Shown here: positions 35,889 to 44,068 of the stretch, piece after piece | Numbering within the stretch: the first letter of the stretch is position 1 | Layout: every line of letters starts with the position of its first letter | Assembly: GCA_965230795.1 (NCBI GenBank) | Contig: OZ246020.1 | Coordinates: 3,968,001-4,032,000, forward strand | Direction of reading: 5' to 3' | DNA length: 64,000 nucleotides | Source: PZPK01 sp965230795 | GTDB taxonomy: Bacteria > Pseudomonadota > Gammaproteobacteria > Pseudomonadales > Oleiphilaceae | Program-made: the position numbers and the translations under genes | Notes under the pieces: model-generated | Database searches by the model: none | What the model saw: the letters and a program-made list of their open reading frames with translations, nothing else | What the model was told of the DNA's origin: nothing

Positions 35889-36353
35889 CTAACGTGACTT
35901 CTGGCGGGTCTCGGCGGGTCTCAGTTTGAGACTCAACTTGTCGAGTATGCCGTTTATATATTTGTGGCCGTCCGTACCACCAAACTGCTTCGCCAAATCC
36001 ACCGCCTCATTGATCACGACACGGTAAGGTACATCAATGCGATGCTTCAACTCATAGGCGCCCATGCGAAGCAAGCTCAGCTCAATGGGGTCCACATCGC
36101 TGATATCACGATCAAGATAGACAGCAATACACTGATCCAGATCGTTTAGATCGCCCGCAACGCCACTGAGCACCTCGGAAAAATAGCGACCATCGAGCTT
36201 GGCAAAGTCATTGTCTGTGCGAAACTCTGCCTCAATTTTGGACACATCGTCTTTGCCAACGTACCACTGGTACAAAGCCTGCAAAACCAGCTTGCGTGCA
36301 CGCTTGCGTTGAGAGGTAGTCGGCGCTTTAGAAGAAGTATCGGATCCGCTCAC
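35889..36353 (-). CDS. nusB: Transcription antitermination factor NusB
   Basis: 154 residues, all-helical RNA-binding protein that joins NusE (S10) in rRNA antitermination. Family blocks: RKRARKLVLQALYQW, LDRDISDVDPIELSLLRMGAYEL (split across about residues 85-107), PYRVVINEAVDLAKQFG and KYINGILDKL. The first 15 residues are a polar extension. The start is a GTG directly after the ribH stop (TAAGTG), with AGGT 7 nt upstream, indicating coupling to ribH. Confidence 0.96.
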   Translation of the reverse strand: MSGSDTSSKAPTTSQRKRARKLVLQALYQWYVGKDDVSKIEAEFRTDNDFAKLDGRYFSEVLSGVAGDLNDLDQCIAVYLDRDISDVDPIELSLLRMGAYELKHRIDVPYRVVINEAVDLAKQFGGTDGHKYINGILDKLSLKLRPAETRQKSR

Positions 36354-36830
36354 TTAAATACCTGCACTTTTGAAGAGACTAAGCATTTCCAGCGCTGACA
36401 TGGCCGCTTCTGCCCCTTTGTTACCCGCTTTCGTTCCTGAACGCTCGATTGCCTGCTCAATGGTATCGACCGTCAATACGCCGAATGCCACAGGCATGTT
36501 GTAATCCAGTGACAGGGCACCCAAACCTTTGGTGCACTCACCCGCCACATACTCAAAGTGCGGGGTACCACCGCGAATCACAGCTCCCAGGGCCACAATA
36601 GCATCAAACTTCTTGGATTGGGCAACACGCTTGACCGCCAAGGGAATCTCGAACGCACCGGGAACACGGAATATTTCGATATCAGACTCCGCAATTCCCT
36701 GTCTCACCAGCGCATCCACCGCGCCCTGTAGCAGACTTTCGACAACAAAGCTATTAAAGCGGCCGACAACCATTGCGAACTTGCCACTGACGTTCCTGAA
36801 ATCACCTTCGTGCGTTTTGATATTCTGCAT
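36354..36830 (-). CDS. ribH: 6,7-dimethyl-8-ribityllumazine synthase
   Basis: 158 residues. Condenses the pyrimidine from the RibD branch with 3,4-dihydroxy-2-butanone 4-phosphate. Visible: VVGRFNSFV, VPGAFEIPLAVKR, ALGAVIRGGTPHFEYV (with the active-site His), and PVAFGVLTVDT. The ATG at 36830 gives the family start; an upstream GTG at 36845 is in frame. It is followed with no gap by nusB. Confidence 0.97.
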   Translation of the reverse strand: MQNIKTHEGDFRNVSGKFAMVVGRFNSFVVESLLQGAVDALVRQGIAESDIEIFRVPGAFEIPLAVKRVAQSKKFDAIVALGAVIRGGTPHFEYVAGECTKGLGALSLDYNMPVAFGVLTVDTIEQAIERSGTKAGNKGAEAAMSALEMLSLFKSAGI

Positions 36831-36872
36831 TTCTCTATCTCTCACTAAACATTCTGTTGTAACCAGACAGCC

Positions 36873-37979
36873 TCAGCCCTGGTAAGGAATAAACTCAACC
36901 ACCTCCAGATCAAAACCCGACAGGGCTGAAAATCTGACGGGGGGATTCAACAATCGCATTTTGGTCACGCCGAGGTCCCGCAAAATCTGAGAGCCTGTAC
37001 CGACGGTCAGGTAGGCCCCGGTAGGCGACAGCATCGAAGGTGCTGACTGGTTGAAAAACTCGGACAAACGATCTTCGAGCGGGGAAGAATCATTGCCCCC
37101 CAGTATGACAAGAACACCTTCACCTTCCTGATCAATGCGTTCCAATGAACGCTGCACCGACCAGCTTTGTGAACCTTCCTGCTTCAGTGCAAGCGTATCC
37201 CTGAGTATGTCAGGCGACTGCACGCGCACCAAAGGCGCGTCAGACTGGTCGATCCTGCCCCGAACCAAAGCCATGTGGACATGTTCCTGGAGCGTATCCT
37301 TGTAAGTTATCAGATCAAATGAGCCATATTCTGTTTCAACAGAATGCTCCGCCTGACGAACAACGGTCTGTTCATTCAAAGCCCGATAATGAATCATGTC
37401 GGCGATGGTTCCTATTTTTAAACCATGCGTTTTGGCAAAGACCTCCAGATCAGGCCGACGCGCCATGGTGCCATCTTCGTTCATGATTTCGACAATCACT
37501 GCCGCCGGTTCAAAACCGGCCATACGTGCCAAATCGCAGCCTGCTTCCGTGTGCCCGGCTCTGCTCAACACACCGCCTGGCTGAGCCGCAATAGGAAAGA
37601 CGTGGCCGGGCTGGACAATATCCTGCGGCCTGGTATTTCGACCTACCGCAACGCGAACTGTGTGGGCGCGGTCTGCCGCGGAAATGCCCGTGGTCACACC
37701 TTCTGCAGCCTCAATGGACACCGTGAAATTGGTATGAAACTGCGCATGGTTAGCCTGCACCATAGGCGGTAGACCCAGAAACTCACACCGCTCTCGGGTT
37801 AGCGTCAGACAAATCAGACCTCTGGCATGCTTGGCCATAAAGTTAATGTCTTCCGGCCGCACTTGCTCAGCGGCAATGACGATATCGCCTTCGTTTTCGC
37901 GGTCCTCGTCATCCATCAGGATAACCATTTTTCCCTGTCGAATATCTTCGATCAGTTCTTCAACTGTATTGAGCTCCAT
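36873..37979 (-). CDS. ribBX: RibBX: 3,4-dihydroxy-2-butanone 4-phosphate synthase with degenerate GTP cyclohydrolase II domain
   Basis: 368 residues. The N-terminal half (about 1-205) is a complete DHBP synthase: MDDEDRENEGDIVIAAE, GLICLTLTRERCE, SAADRAHTVRVAV, GHVFPI, GHTEAGCDLARMAG. The C-terminal half is related to GTP cyclohydrolase II, but where the zinc site HSECLTGDxxGSxRCDC should be it reads VRVQSPDILRDTLALKQEG, with no Cys. So only the RibB reaction should occur, as described for RibBX proteins. GTP cyclohydrolase II must then come from a ribA elsewhere. It lies 84 nt after ribE and 42 nt before ribH; no FMN riboswitch is visible. Confidence 0.93.
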   Translation of the reverse strand: MELNTVEELIEDIRQGKMVILMDDEDRENEGDIVIAAEQVRPEDINFMAKHARGLICLTLTRERCEFLGLPPMVQANHAQFHTNFTVSIEAAEGVTTGISAADRAHTVRVAVGRNTRPQDIVQPGHVFPIAAQPGGVLSRAGHTEAGCDLARMAGFEPAAVIVEIMNEDGTMARRPDLEVFAKTHGLKIGTIADMIHYRALNEQTVVRQAEHSVETEYGSFDLITYKDTLQEHVHMALVRGRIDQSDAPLVRVQSPDILRDTLALKQEGSQSWSVQRSLERIDQEGEGVLVILGGNDSSPLEDRLSEFFNQSAPSMLSPTGAYLTVGTGSQILRDLGVTKMRLLNPPVRFSALSGFDLEVVEFIPYQG

Positions 37980-38062
37980 TGAGCCTCCACACTATTGGTT
38001 TTCATGGGCAGCCTACGCAGCTCCCAACTCTATTACGCGCTTCGTATTGTGCCGGTAAACAT

Positions 38063-38728
38063 CTAGAAAGCCGAATAACCGTTCGCAGACAGAAACTGGC
38101 GATCGATTCCCGCTTCTTCGCTATTTTTGCCACTCGGGCTTTTCTGCAACAAACGCTCCGCATACCGCGCCATCAAATCGACCTCAAGATGAACGGTCGA
38201 GCCCACCTGATATCGGGATATGATTGTTTGCTCAGCAGTGTGGGGAACGATATTGAGGGCAAAGCCCTGCTGGGTCAAATGCGTGACCGTCAGGCTTACG
38301 CCATCAACAGTAATGGATCCTTTTTCCGCAATATAACGCAGTAGCTCAGCAGCACAATCAATGTCATAGCGCAAAGAACGCCCATCTTTTCGCACTCGCA
38401 CTATGCTGCCTACGCCATCCACATGGCCACTCACCAAATGTCCGCCAAGCCGGGTAGACAAGGTCAGCGCCTTCTCCAAATTCACCGTATCACCGCTACG
38501 CCAGGTTTTAATACAGGTATTCGCCAGGGACTCCGTCGATACGTCCGCACGAAAGGCATTCTGTTCAAGGGCGACCACCGTCAAGCACACACCGTTGACT
38601 GCAATACTGTCGCCCAGTTTTACATCTGACCAGTCCAGATCATTACTGGCTATGACCAGGCTCAGATCGTCGCTTTTCGGAATGACCGAACGGATATGCC
38701 CCAGCGCTTCAACTATTCCGGTAAACAT
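38063..38728 (-). CDS. ribE: Riboflavin synthase, alpha chain
   Basis: 221 residues made of two similar lumazine-binding repeats (MFTGIVEALGHI start; SIAVNGVCLTV in the first, SITVDGVSLTV in the second), each with a SGHxxG-type or NIVPHT motif. Dismutates two lumazines into riboflavin. Its ATG follows the ribD TGA directly (TGAATG), so translation is coupled. Confidence 0.97.
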   Translation of the reverse strand: MFTGIVEALGHIRSVIPKSDDLSLVIASNDLDWSDVKLGDSIAVNGVCLTVVALEQNAFRADVSTESLANTCIKTWRSGDTVNLEKALTLSTRLGGHLVSGHVDGVGSIVRVRKDGRSLRYDIDCAAELLRYIAEKGSITVDGVSLTVTHLTQQGFALNIVPHTAEQTIISRYQVGSTVHLEVDLMARYAERLLQKSPSGKNSEEAGIDRQFLSANGYSAF

Positions 38729-39862
38729 TCAAGCTTTTCCCCTATCCGCGCGAAAGGTTATCCGCATATCATCACCTACAAAGCGCTGGTCAACCAGACA
38801 AAGGCGCTCGCTTTGGCTCATGGCTTTCCAGGGCAGGTTCATCAGGGCCCTCGCATCACTCCCCATCACACAAGGGGCTGAGTAAAGGACCAGTTCATCC
38901 CACAGCTCTTCCTGGAAAAAACCGCCCGCCAGTGTTGCCCCTGACTCGATCAGAACTTCGTTACAACCTTTATCTGCAAGCGCCTCTAGCACACCTCGTA
39001 AATCCACTCTTTCATCCATGCTAGACCGCATTGACAGCAGGTCAACCCGGGGATTGTCCTGAATGGTCTTTGCCACACGGGTTTGCTCTGAAACCACAAG
39101 CAAAATATCGCCGCCATCCAGGAAAAGTTTTTCAGTGCCGCTTAATCCACCCCGCTGATCAATCACCACACGCAGGGGCTGCAGGGCGGCGATCTCGTCA
39201 GCATTCTCCAGCCCCAACTCTCGGGCTCTCACAGTCAATGCCGCATCATCATGAACAATCGTGCCCAAACCCGTCATGATAGCTGAACTGCGAGCACGCA
39301 TACGCTGCACATCCGCTCGGGCGAAAGGGCCTGTAATCCACTTACTCTCGCCACTGGCCATGGCTGTCCTGCCGTCAATACTGGCTGCCAATTTGATACG
39401 CACCCACGGCAACCTGAATTCCATCCGTTTGATAAAACCAGGGTTCAACTCTCTCGCCTGTGTTTCCAAAAGCCCGGCGCTGACCTCAATGCCGGACTCT
39501 TTGATGTGCTTCAAGCCGGAACCGGCCACCAAAGGATTCGGATCCTTCATCGCCGCTACGACTCTTCCAACCTTCGCTTTGATCAAGGCATCGCAACAGG
39601 GTGGCGTGCGGCCATGATGGCTACAGGGCTCCAGCGTCACATAGGCTGTGGCGCCTCTTGCATTCGTACCCGCCTCGCGCAAGGCGTTCACTTCCGCATG
39701 GGCGTCGCCCGCTTTTTGGTGCCAGCCCTGGCCCACAATTCGGCCATCATTCACCAATACGCAACCGACACGAGGATTGGGGTGCGTCGTGTACATCCCC
39801 TTTCTGGCCAATTGAATGGCTTTCGCCATAAATTGATAGTCAGATGGACTCCAATCGGACAA
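38729..39862 (-). CDS. ribD: Bifunctional pyrimidine deaminase / reductase RibD
   Basis: About 377 residues. The N-terminal deaminase has the zinc site AHAEVNAL and EPCSHHGRTPPC near residue 80. The C-terminal reductase contains VRIKLAASIDGRTAMASGESKWITG and LIESGATLAGGFF. I place the start at a TTG at 39862, with GGGAG 8 nt upstream. It gives SDWSPSDYQFMAKAIQLA, the usual short lead before the first helix. The frame is open to 40015, but that would overlap nrdR by over 100 nt and adds an unconserved leader. Confidence 0.95.
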   Translation of the reverse strand: MSDWSPSDYQFMAKAIQLARKGMYTTHPNPRVGCVLVNDGRIVGQGWHQKAGDAHAEVNALREAGTNARGATAYVTLEPCSHHGRTPPCCDALIKAKVGRVVAAMKDPNPLVAGSGLKHIKESGIEVSAGLLETQARELNPGFIKRMEFRLPWVRIKLAASIDGRTAMASGESKWITGPFARADVQRMRARSSAIMTGLGTIVHDDAALTVRARELGLENADEIAALQPLRVVIDQRGGLSGTEKLFLDGGDILLVVSEQTRVAKTIQDNPRVDLLSMRSSMDERVDLRGVLEALADKGCNEVLIESGATLAGGFFQEELWDELVLYSAPCVMGSDARALMNLPWKAMSQSERLCLVDQRFVGDDMRITFRADRGKA

Positions 39863-39905
39863 GGATGCGCTCCCATGTGGGTGTGACAAATTTGATGAAA
39901 TGATT

Positions 39906-40373
39906 TTAGTCTTCGTTGGTGGCTGAACGGGAAAGGCGCTCAACCTCTTCCTTGAACTCGTTGACGTCCTGAAAGCTGCGGTAAACAGAGGCGAAGCGAA
40001 CATAAGCAACTTCATCCAGCTGTCGTAATTCCCGCATCACCTCCTCGCCTATGGTCATGGAAGTCAACTCGCGCTCTCCGGTAGAGCGCAATCGATATTT
40101 TATGTTGTTGATAGCAGACTCGATCGCTTCGATACTGACTGGTCGTTTTTCCAAAGCTTTGGTAAAGCCATGATTAAGCTTCTGCTCATCGAAAGGCTGT
40201 CTGGTACCGTCCTGCTTAACGACCCGAGGCATGACCAGCTCGGCGGACTCAAAGGTTGTGAAGCGTTCCCGACAGGAAACACACTCTCTTCGACGCCGGA
40301 CCTGATCTCCATCAGACACCAGTCGGGAATCAATGACCTTGGTATCGGTCGCTTTGCAAAATGGACAATGCAT
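39906..40373 (-). CDS. nrdR: Transcriptional repressor NrdR
   Basis: 155 residues. The N-terminal zinc ribbon (MHCPFC, then CVSCRERF) binds DNA at ribonucleotide reductase promoters; the ATP-cone domain (about 47-137: PRVVKQDGTRQPF) senses ATP/dATP. Lies between glyA and ribD, the classic order, with 43 nt to ribD. Confidence 0.97.
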   Translation of the reverse strand: MHCPFCKATDTKVIDSRLVSDGDQVRRRRECVSCRERFTTFESAELVMPRVVKQDGTRQPFDEQKLNHGFTKALEKRPVSIEAIESAINNIKYRLRSTGERELTSMTIGEEVMRELRQLDEVAYVRFASVYRSFQDVNEFKEEVERLSRSATNED

Positions 40374-40416
40374 CGTTTTCTTTCCGGGTTCTCGTCAGCA
40401 GTCGGCTGAAACGAAA

Positions 40417-40438
40417 GCACCCCGATTACCCGGGGTGC
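40417..40438 (-). terminator. Hairpin between glyA and nrdR
   Basis: GCACCCCG and CGGGGTGC form a perfect 8 bp stem with a 6 nt loop. On the minus strand only a short T-tract (TTTCG) follows, so it is a weak terminator or attenuator that may lower read-through from glyA into nrdR and the rib genes. Confidence 0.55.
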
Positions 40439-40448
40439 CAACGAAGAT

Positions 40449-41714
40449 TTAGCGGTACACAGGCAAACGAGTACAAACAGTCTTTACCTTCTGCTTCACA
40501 GCTTCGATGACACTGTCATCCTCAGGATTGGCAACCAAGGCATCAATCACATCACACATCCAGCCTGCCAATTCCCGGCAATCCTGCTCCGAAAATCCAC
40601 GGCGAGTCACTGCCGGCGTACCAATGCGTAAACCACTGGTTACAAATGGTGAACGCGGGTCGTTGGGTACTGCGTTTTTGTTCACAGTGATATTAGCCCT
40701 TCCGAGCGCGGCATCAGCATCTTTACCAGTAATATCCTTGTCAATCAGATCCAGCAAAAACAGGTGGTCATCGGTACCGTTGGAAACAACCTTATAGCCA
40801 CGCTCCTGAAACACGGACACCATTGCCTGAGCGTTATCAACGACCTGCTTCTGGTAGCGCGCAAACTCTTCAGACATCGCTTCTTTGAAACACACTGCTT
40901 TGGCTGCAATCACATGCATCAGCGGGCCGCCTTGGCTTTCCGGGAAGACGGCAAAGTTAAGTTTTTTCTCCAGCTCTTCATTGGCTTTGGCCATGATCAA
41001 TCCGCCACGGGGACCACCCAGTGTTTTGTGGGTTGTCGTCGTGGTGACGTCGGCTATCTTAACGGGGCTGGGATATACACCTGCAGCAACCAAGCCTGCA
41101 ACATGTGCCATATCCACCAGTAAGTAGGCACCCACCTCATCTGCAATGTCACGAAAACGCTGCCAATCCACGACTCGAGAGTAAGCTGAAAACCCGGCGA
41201 CGATCATTCGGGGTTTGTGCTCTCGAGCCAGCTGTTCAACTTGTTCGTAATCGATTTCACCCGTTTCTTCATTCAGGCCATATTGCACCGCATTGTAAAT
41301 ACGGCCGGAAAAGCTCACGGTCGCACCGTGCGTCAAATGCCCCCCGTGGGCGAGACTCATGCCCAACACAGTATCGCCGGGTTGGCACAGCGCCATATAC
41401 ACTGCCGCATTCGCCTGCGAGCCCGAGTGTGGCTGAACATTGGCATAGTCGGCACCAAACAGTTCCTTGGCGCGATCAATGGCCAGCTGCTCAACCACAT
41501 CGACATGCTCACACCCGCCGTAATAGCGTTTACCCGGGTATCCTTCTGCATATTTATTGGTCAGAACTGAACCCTGCGCTTCCATTACTCGGGGACTTGT
41601 GTAGTTCTCGGATGCAATCAGCTCGATGTGATCTTCCTGACGCTGCGCTTCGGCAGCCATTGCATTTGCCAGTTCGTCGTCAAACCCGGCAATTGTCATA
41701 TCGCGACTAAACAT
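40449..41714 (-). CDS. glyA: Serine hydroxymethyltransferase
   Basis: 421 residues, PLP enzyme that converts serine plus tetrahydrofolate to glycine plus methylene-THF. Visible: IELIASENYTSPRVMEAQGS, NKYAEGYPGKRYYGGCE, and the PLP Lys in TTTTTHKTLGGPRGG near residue 231. Divergent from ettA over about 220 nt. I did not find a convincing PurR-like operator in that gap. Confidence 0.98.
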   Translation of the reverse strand: MFSRDMTIAGFDDELANAMAAEAQRQEDHIELIASENYTSPRVMEAQGSVLTNKYAEGYPGKRYYGGCEHVDVVEQLAIDRAKELFGADYANVQPHSGSQANAAVYMALCQPGDTVLGMSLAHGGHLTHGATVSFSGRIYNAVQYGLNEETGEIDYEQVEQLAREHKPRMIVAGFSAYSRVVDWQRFRDIADEVGAYLLVDMAHVAGLVAAGVYPSPVKIADVTTTTTHKTLGGPRGGLIMAKANEELEKKLNFAVFPESQGGPLMHVIAAKAVCFKEAMSEEFARYQKQVVDNAQAMVSVFQERGYKVVSNGTDDHLFLLDLIDKDITGKDADAALGRANITVNKNAVPNDPRSPFVTSGLRIGTPAVTRRGFSEQDCRELAGWMCDVIDALVANPEDDSVIEAVKQKVKTVCTRLPVYR

Positions 41715-41936
41715 TCAGTGCCTCTATCATTCGATGGTGAAAACCATATTCACAGAACGCCCTTCAAATAGCGCCCTGATCAAAAAACGCGCCATTTTAT
41801 ATGATTACGCGCCCAACATCACCTACATTTATGTAGCCATTTGCTTACGCCCGGCAGACCGAAGATGTTTGCCAAGAGCCCCTATTTTAGTTAACTTTCG
41901 CGAATCTTTACCACTTGCGAACGTTTGGAACTGTCG

Positions 41937-43598
41937 ATGGCTCAATACGTCTTTACCATGAACAGGGTTGGGAAAGTTGTCCCCCCCAAAAAAGAAATTC
42001 TCAAGGATATTTCACTATCCTTTTTCCCGGGTGCAAAAATCGGCGTACTCGGTTTGAATGGCGCGGGAAAATCGACGCTTCTTCGCATCATGGCAGGCGT
42101 GGACAAAGATTACACCGGAGAAGCCCGCCCCCAGCCTGATATTAAAGTCGGTTATCTATCACAGGAACCTGAACTGGATGAAACCCGAAACGTCCGAGAA
42201 AACGTTGAGGATGGGCTACGTGAAGTAAAAGATGCTCTGGAACGGCTCGACCAGGTCTACGCGGCATACGCTGAGCCCGATGCCGACTTTGATGCCCTCG
42301 CTGCCGAGCAGGCTAAACTCGAGGCCATTATCCAGACGTCTGACGGACACAATCTGGAACGCACATTGGAAGTTGCGGCCGACGCCCTGCGTCTTCCACC
42401 CTGGGATGCAGAGGTAAAAAACCTGTCTGGGGGAGAAAAACGACGTGTCGCCCTGTGCCGCCTACTGCTCTCCAAGCCGGACATGCTGCTGCTGGACGAA
42501 CCCACTAACCATCTGGATGCAGAGAGTGTCGCCTGGCTTGAACGTTTTCTGCATGACTATCCCGGGACTGTCGTGGCTATCACTCACGATCGCTATTTTC
42601 TCGACAATGTCGCTGGCTGGATTTTGGAACTCGATCGTGGCCATGGCATTCCCTTCGAAGGCAATTATTCCCAATGGCTTGAGGCCAAAGAGAAACGTCT
42701 GGAAATTGAACAGAAACAGGAAGACGCTCGGCAGCGAAGCGTTAAAGCCGAGTTGGACTGGGTTCGCAGCAATCAGAAAGGCCGGCATGCTAAAAGTAAG
42801 GCACGACTGCAACGCTTTGAGGAACTTAATTCACAGGAAGTTCAAAAGCGCAATGAAACCATGGAAATTTATATCCCCCCGGGACCTCGGCTGGGCGACG
42901 TGGTGATTGAGCTTGACCATGTGAGCAAAAAATTTGGAGACAAACTGCTGTTCGACGATCTGAGTTTCAACGTCCCACCCGGCAGTATTGTTGGCGTAAT
43001 TGGTGGCAACGGAGCCGGAAAATCCACCCTGTTCAAACTAATATCCGGAGTTGAAACTCCCGACTCGGGAAACATCAAACTTGGGGAAACGGTGAAGCTG
43101 GCGTTCGTTGAACAGACGCGAGATCTGGAAAATGACAAAACCGTTTGGGAAGCAGTCAGTGGTGGCAACGACATGATCCAGATCGGCAACTATCAGACGC
43201 CGTCGCGAGCCTATGTAAGCCGCTTCAACTTTCGAGGCAATGACCAACAGAAAAAAGTGAAAGAGCTGTCAGGTGGTGAGCGCAATCGCTTGCACCTGGC
43301 CAATGTTCTCAAACAGGGCGCCAATGTGCTCTTGCTTGACGAACCCACCAACGATCTTGATGTAGAAACCCTGCGGGCACTGGAGGAGGCATTGCTTGCT
43401 TTCCCCGGCTGCGCCATTGTCATTTCCCACGATCGCTGGTTCCTTGACCGGATTGCCACACATATCCTGGCCTTTGAAGGAGATAGCGAAGTAGTCTGGC
43501 ATGAAGGCAACTATTCAGAGTACGAAGAAGATCTAAAGAAACGGAAAGGCGAACTGGCGAAAATGCCAACGCGTGTTAACTATAAAAAACTGGCTTAA
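41937..43598 (+). CDS. ettA: Energy-dependent translational throttle protein EttA
   Basis: 553 residues, ABC-F protein with two ATPase cassettes: Walker A GLNGAGKST and GGNGAGKST, signatures LSGGEKRR and LSGGERNR, and two LLLDEPTN Walker B blocks. The inter-cassette linker is highly charged. EttA binds the ribosomal E site and slows early elongation when ATP is low. The family start MAQYVFTMNRVGKVVPPKK sets the ATG at 41937; TTG at 41925 is upstream in frame. No membrane segments. Confidence 0.97.
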   Translation: MAQYVFTMNRVGKVVPPKKEILKDISLSFFPGAKIGVLGLNGAGKSTLLRIMAGVDKDYTGEARPQPDIKVGYLSQEPELDETRNVRENVEDGLREVKDALERLDQVYAAYAEPDADFDALAAEQAKLEAIIQTSDGHNLERTLEVAADALRLPPWDAEVKNLSGGEKRRVALCRLLLSKPDMLLLDEPTNHLDAESVAWLERFLHDYPGTVVAITHDRYFLDNVAGWILELDRGHGIPFEGNYSQWLEAKEKRLEIEQKQEDARQRSVKAELDWVRSNQKGRHAKSKARLQRFEELNSQEVQKRNETMEIYIPPGPRLGDVVIELDHVSKKFGDKLLFDDLSFNVPPGSIVGVIGGNGAGKSTLFKLISGVETPDSGNIKLGETVKLAFVEQTRDLENDKTVWEAVSGGNDMIQIGNYQTPSRAYVSRFNFRGNDQQKKVKELSGGERNRLHLANVLKQGANVLLLDEPTNDLDVETLRALEEALLAFPGCAIVISHDRWFLDRIATHILAFEGDSEVVWHEGNYSEYEEDLKKRKGELAKMPTRVNYKKLA

Positions 43599-43628
43599 GC
43601 AACTGTTTACAGGCCGGAATTTGCAACC

Positions 43629-43663
43629 CGGGGTTATTCGGCATATATTTTCGAGTAGCCCCG
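43629..43663 (+). other. 12 bp hairpin between ettA and mapZ
   Basis: CGGGGTTATTCG and CGAGTAGCCCCG pair over 12 positions with two G-U wobbles, around an 11 nt AT-rich loop. It ends 28 nt before the mapZ start. There is no good T-run, so it may be a 3' end for ettA mRNA or a structure in the mapZ leader. Confidence 0.5.
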
Positions 43664-43690
43664 TAATTGCTTAACTGGCAGGCAAGATTT

Positions 43691-44068
43691 ATGAGCGATG
43701 AGAAGAAAAAAGAAGAAAGGCGCCATTTCAGTCGGATCTTATTCAATGCGGAGTGTACCTTGCACCAAAACGACATGGAGTGGCCCACTGAAGTGCTGGA
43801 CATTTCCATGAAAGGCATTCTGGTCCATAAGCCTGACCATTTCGCTCTCGACCTATCTCAACCCTGTGAAGCGACCATTAAGCTGGCGGGCAGCGACAGT
43901 TACATCATTATGTCGCTGGACTTCTCACATCAGGATGACAACTCATTGGGCTTCCGCTGCCAGTACATCGACATCGACAGCATGACCCACTTGAAGCGCC
44001 TTGTTGAATTGAATCTGGGTAGTGAGGACATGCTGAAACGCGAACTGGACGCGCTTACTGCCGTTTAG
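43691..44068 (+). CDS. mapZ: PilZ-domain c-di-GMP receptor, MapZ type
   Basis: 125 residues, a single PilZ domain. The c-di-GMP motifs are RHFSR (RxxxR, Arg11 to Arg15) and DISMKG (D/NxSxxG, residues 37-42). Length, the end QYIDIDSMTHLKRLVELNLGS and the radA neighbour match Pseudomonas PA4608 (MapZ), which binds the chemotaxis methyltransferase CheR1 when loaded with c-di-GMP and alters flagellar switching. That partner role is known for the ortholog and inferred here. The ATG at 43691 is preferred over an upstream start at 43667. It overlaps the convergent radA by 4 nt. Confidence 0.92.
   Translation: MSDEKKKEERRHFSRILFNAECTLHQNDMEWPTEVLDISMKGILVHKPDHFALDLSQPCEATIKLAGSDSYIIMSLDFSHQDDNSLGFRCQYIDIDSMTHLKRLVELNLGSEDMLKRELDALTAV

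Noticed and set aside
37980..38062. Possible FMN riboswitch before ribBX
   Set aside because: The gap is only 83 nt and the conserved FMN-element segments are not seen; no other gap in the rib operon is long enough.
41105..41710. 201-codon plus-strand open frame
   Set aside because: Antisense to glyA, low-complexity Arg/His/Pro-rich shadow sequence.
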